NCBI GenBank assembly: GCA_029204225.1
Contig: CM055099.1
Span: 69,923,349-69,987,348 of the forward strand
Origin: Diphasiastrum complanatum
Taxonomy: Eukaryota; Streptophyta; Lycopodiopsida; Lycopodiales; Lycopodiaceae
Length of the DNA stretch: 64,000 nt
Direction: 5' to 3'
Part shown: positions 62,935-64,000 of the stretch, in pieces
Numbering within the stretch: position 1 is the first letter of the stretch
Layout of the letters: every line of letters begins with the position of its first letter
Made by a program: the position numbers and the translations under genes
The notes under the pieces: generated by a model
Told to the model about the DNA's origin: nothing
What the model saw: the letters and a program-made list of their open reading frames with translations, nothing else
Database searches by the model: none

Positions 62935-64000
62935 GATTCTAATGTTTCTTCAACTTTTAGGTTCTGTCCTAAAGCACTTAGCACTCACTTTTCTCTCAAC
63001 AAATGATAGATAAAGAGATCTATGAAGATTTAGGACCCTAAAACACTTCTATCTTGAACCTAGATGGTTTCCAAGCATAGAAAGGAAGATTGAAACACAT
63101 GCAACACTTTGCACACACTAAGAATGGATTACAAAATCAAACCAACCTGAACACACTCTTGCTTAAGCTCTCAAACTTTCCAGCAAGTGACCAAATCAAG
63201 TTATGGTGTGAAGAGTTACTTGCATTCTTAGAAAATACCCAAAACTAGGATGCCAAGATTACCTAGTAATGAACAAACTTGATCAACATATGATCAACAC
63301 ACTAAGATATTGATTCAACCTGTAAAACCACATGTAAACCACACTTCTAAAAGTTTATAAACTCCAGCAAGTGATAAATACAAGATTTAGAGGTGAATGA
63401 ATGAGCACACTTAGTGAATCACAAGACTAGCTTCACTATCTTGTCAAATCTTGGTGTTTAGATGTAGATCTAAGATCACTTCACATGAGAATGTTCCTCA
63501 ACCTGTTAAGAACCTGAAAACACACTTGCATAATGGTTAACACCTTCCAGCAAATGCTCCAATCAAATTACATAAGGAGAGTTACTTACATGCTCAACAA
63601 AGTACACCAAAATTTATGCCAAAATTGATGACAATCTTTACAATATGCTCTTCACAATGGAGCTTACAATATGTTCACCCAAAAAAGGGGATCTTTCATC
63701 CAAATGGGAGCTTTGCTCAGCCTTTAGGAGAATTACAACTCACTCAAAAGAGCATTTGTCATCCACTTAAGGAGAAGTTTCATCCACTTAAGGAGAGTGT
63801 TCATCCAAGAATGGAGATTGTCAACAATAGGATTGAAAAGAACATTGTTAGTATTGAATATGCACAAGCCTCACAATCACAAATGATTAGGTGTTATGAT
63901 CTGATCCAAAATAGTTTCTTTTCAGCCTCTGATCTTCAATAGACCTGAAATATGCTTTTGATCCACAAGTTCAACTCACAAAACAAAGGTTAGTAAGATT
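62935..64000 (-). other. long leader with ~180-bp degenerate repeats
   Basis: Upstream of the polyprotein ATG there is no LTR for at least 1066 bp, unusually long for copia. Three diverged units share CAACCTG...AAACCAC / AACACAC (63143, 63315, 63498) followed by TTCCAGCAAGTG...AATCAA (63177, 63362, 63545), spaced about 175-185 bp. A shorter repeat TCATCCACTTAAGGAGA lies at 63757-63815. The 108-codon plus frame here is a by-product of that repeat. Confidence 0.6.

Larger units (their letters stand above)
58331..64000 (-). mobile_element. largely intact Ty1/copia element (5' LTR beyond window)
   Basis: Minus-strand element: 3' LTR 58331-58985, polypurine tract, uninterrupted 1317-codon polyprotein (58981-62934), then more than 1 kb of leader to the window end. 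Neither primer site nor a second LTR is seen, so the 5' end lies past 64000. The intact reading frame, in a window where every other element is broken, implies recent insertion. It landed in the last codons of a histone H3-like pseudogene. The left target flank is GGTAC (58326-58330). Confidence 0.9.

Overview
This is nuclear DNA from a land plant with a large, retrotransposon-rich genome. Supporting signs are Ty1/copia elements primed by initiator-Met tRNA, Ty3/gypsy and LINE fragments, very long CT/GA microsatellites, AT-rich non-coding filler, small exons with plant-type splice sites, a piece of a plant inositol polyphosphate 5-phosphatase and a CENH3-like histone H3 copy. The clade cannot be fixed from the sequence. 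A fern, lycophyte or other large-genome plant is possible. No bacterial or organellar genes were seen.  Layout. 1-3894: minus-strand relic of an old gag-like/coiled-coil coding region. 3895-10704: a complete but decayed Ty1/copia element (minus strand, two 1.3-kb LTRs, GAAAA target duplication) inserted into that relic, whose leader appears to resume at 10705-11195. 11.2-17 kb: old fragments, a (GA)n tract and empty sequence. 17.06-19.03 kb: an 18-bp minisatellite with a duplicated hairpin-bearing head. 21.2-23.4 kb: tandem duplications, poly-C, one candidate first exon and a ~100-bp satellite. 23.6-24.4 kb: LINE and copia gag scraps. 25.7-29.2 kb: a deleted, apparently chimeric copia element with a solo LTR inside its integrase. 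29.8-31.1 kb: a GC-rich foldback and a Ty3/gypsy relic. 32-37.1 kb: fragments of host genes, including a 5-phosphatase exon (minus) and acidic-protein exons (plus) whose 3.1-kb intron holds two LTR-element remnants.  39.1-57.8 kb holds the most unusual content: three relics of one repeated gene unit. It consists of a plus-strand multi-exon gene ('gene A', a DDE-transposase-like protein with an N-terminal coiled coil) and, in the two fuller units, a convergent minus-strand gene ('gene B', unrecognised). Gene order, intron positions and protein sequence are shared between the units at 41.0-44.1 kb and 53.0-57.2 kb. A third, 5'-only and more diverged unit lies at 39.1-40.3 kb. Between them sit copia, gypsy and another transposase relic. 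I read this as an uncharacterised two-gene DNA transposon family, now inactive here.  57.95-58.33 kb: an intronless, frameshifted histone H3/CENH3-like copy truncated at its last residues by the LTR of the final element. 58.33 kb to the window end: a copia element with an uninterrupted 1317-residue polyprotein. It is the only element here that looks intact, and its 5' LTR lies beyond the window.  Few or no functional host genes are demonstrable. The window is a layered record of insertions, with nearly all coding regions broken by stops or frameshifts.
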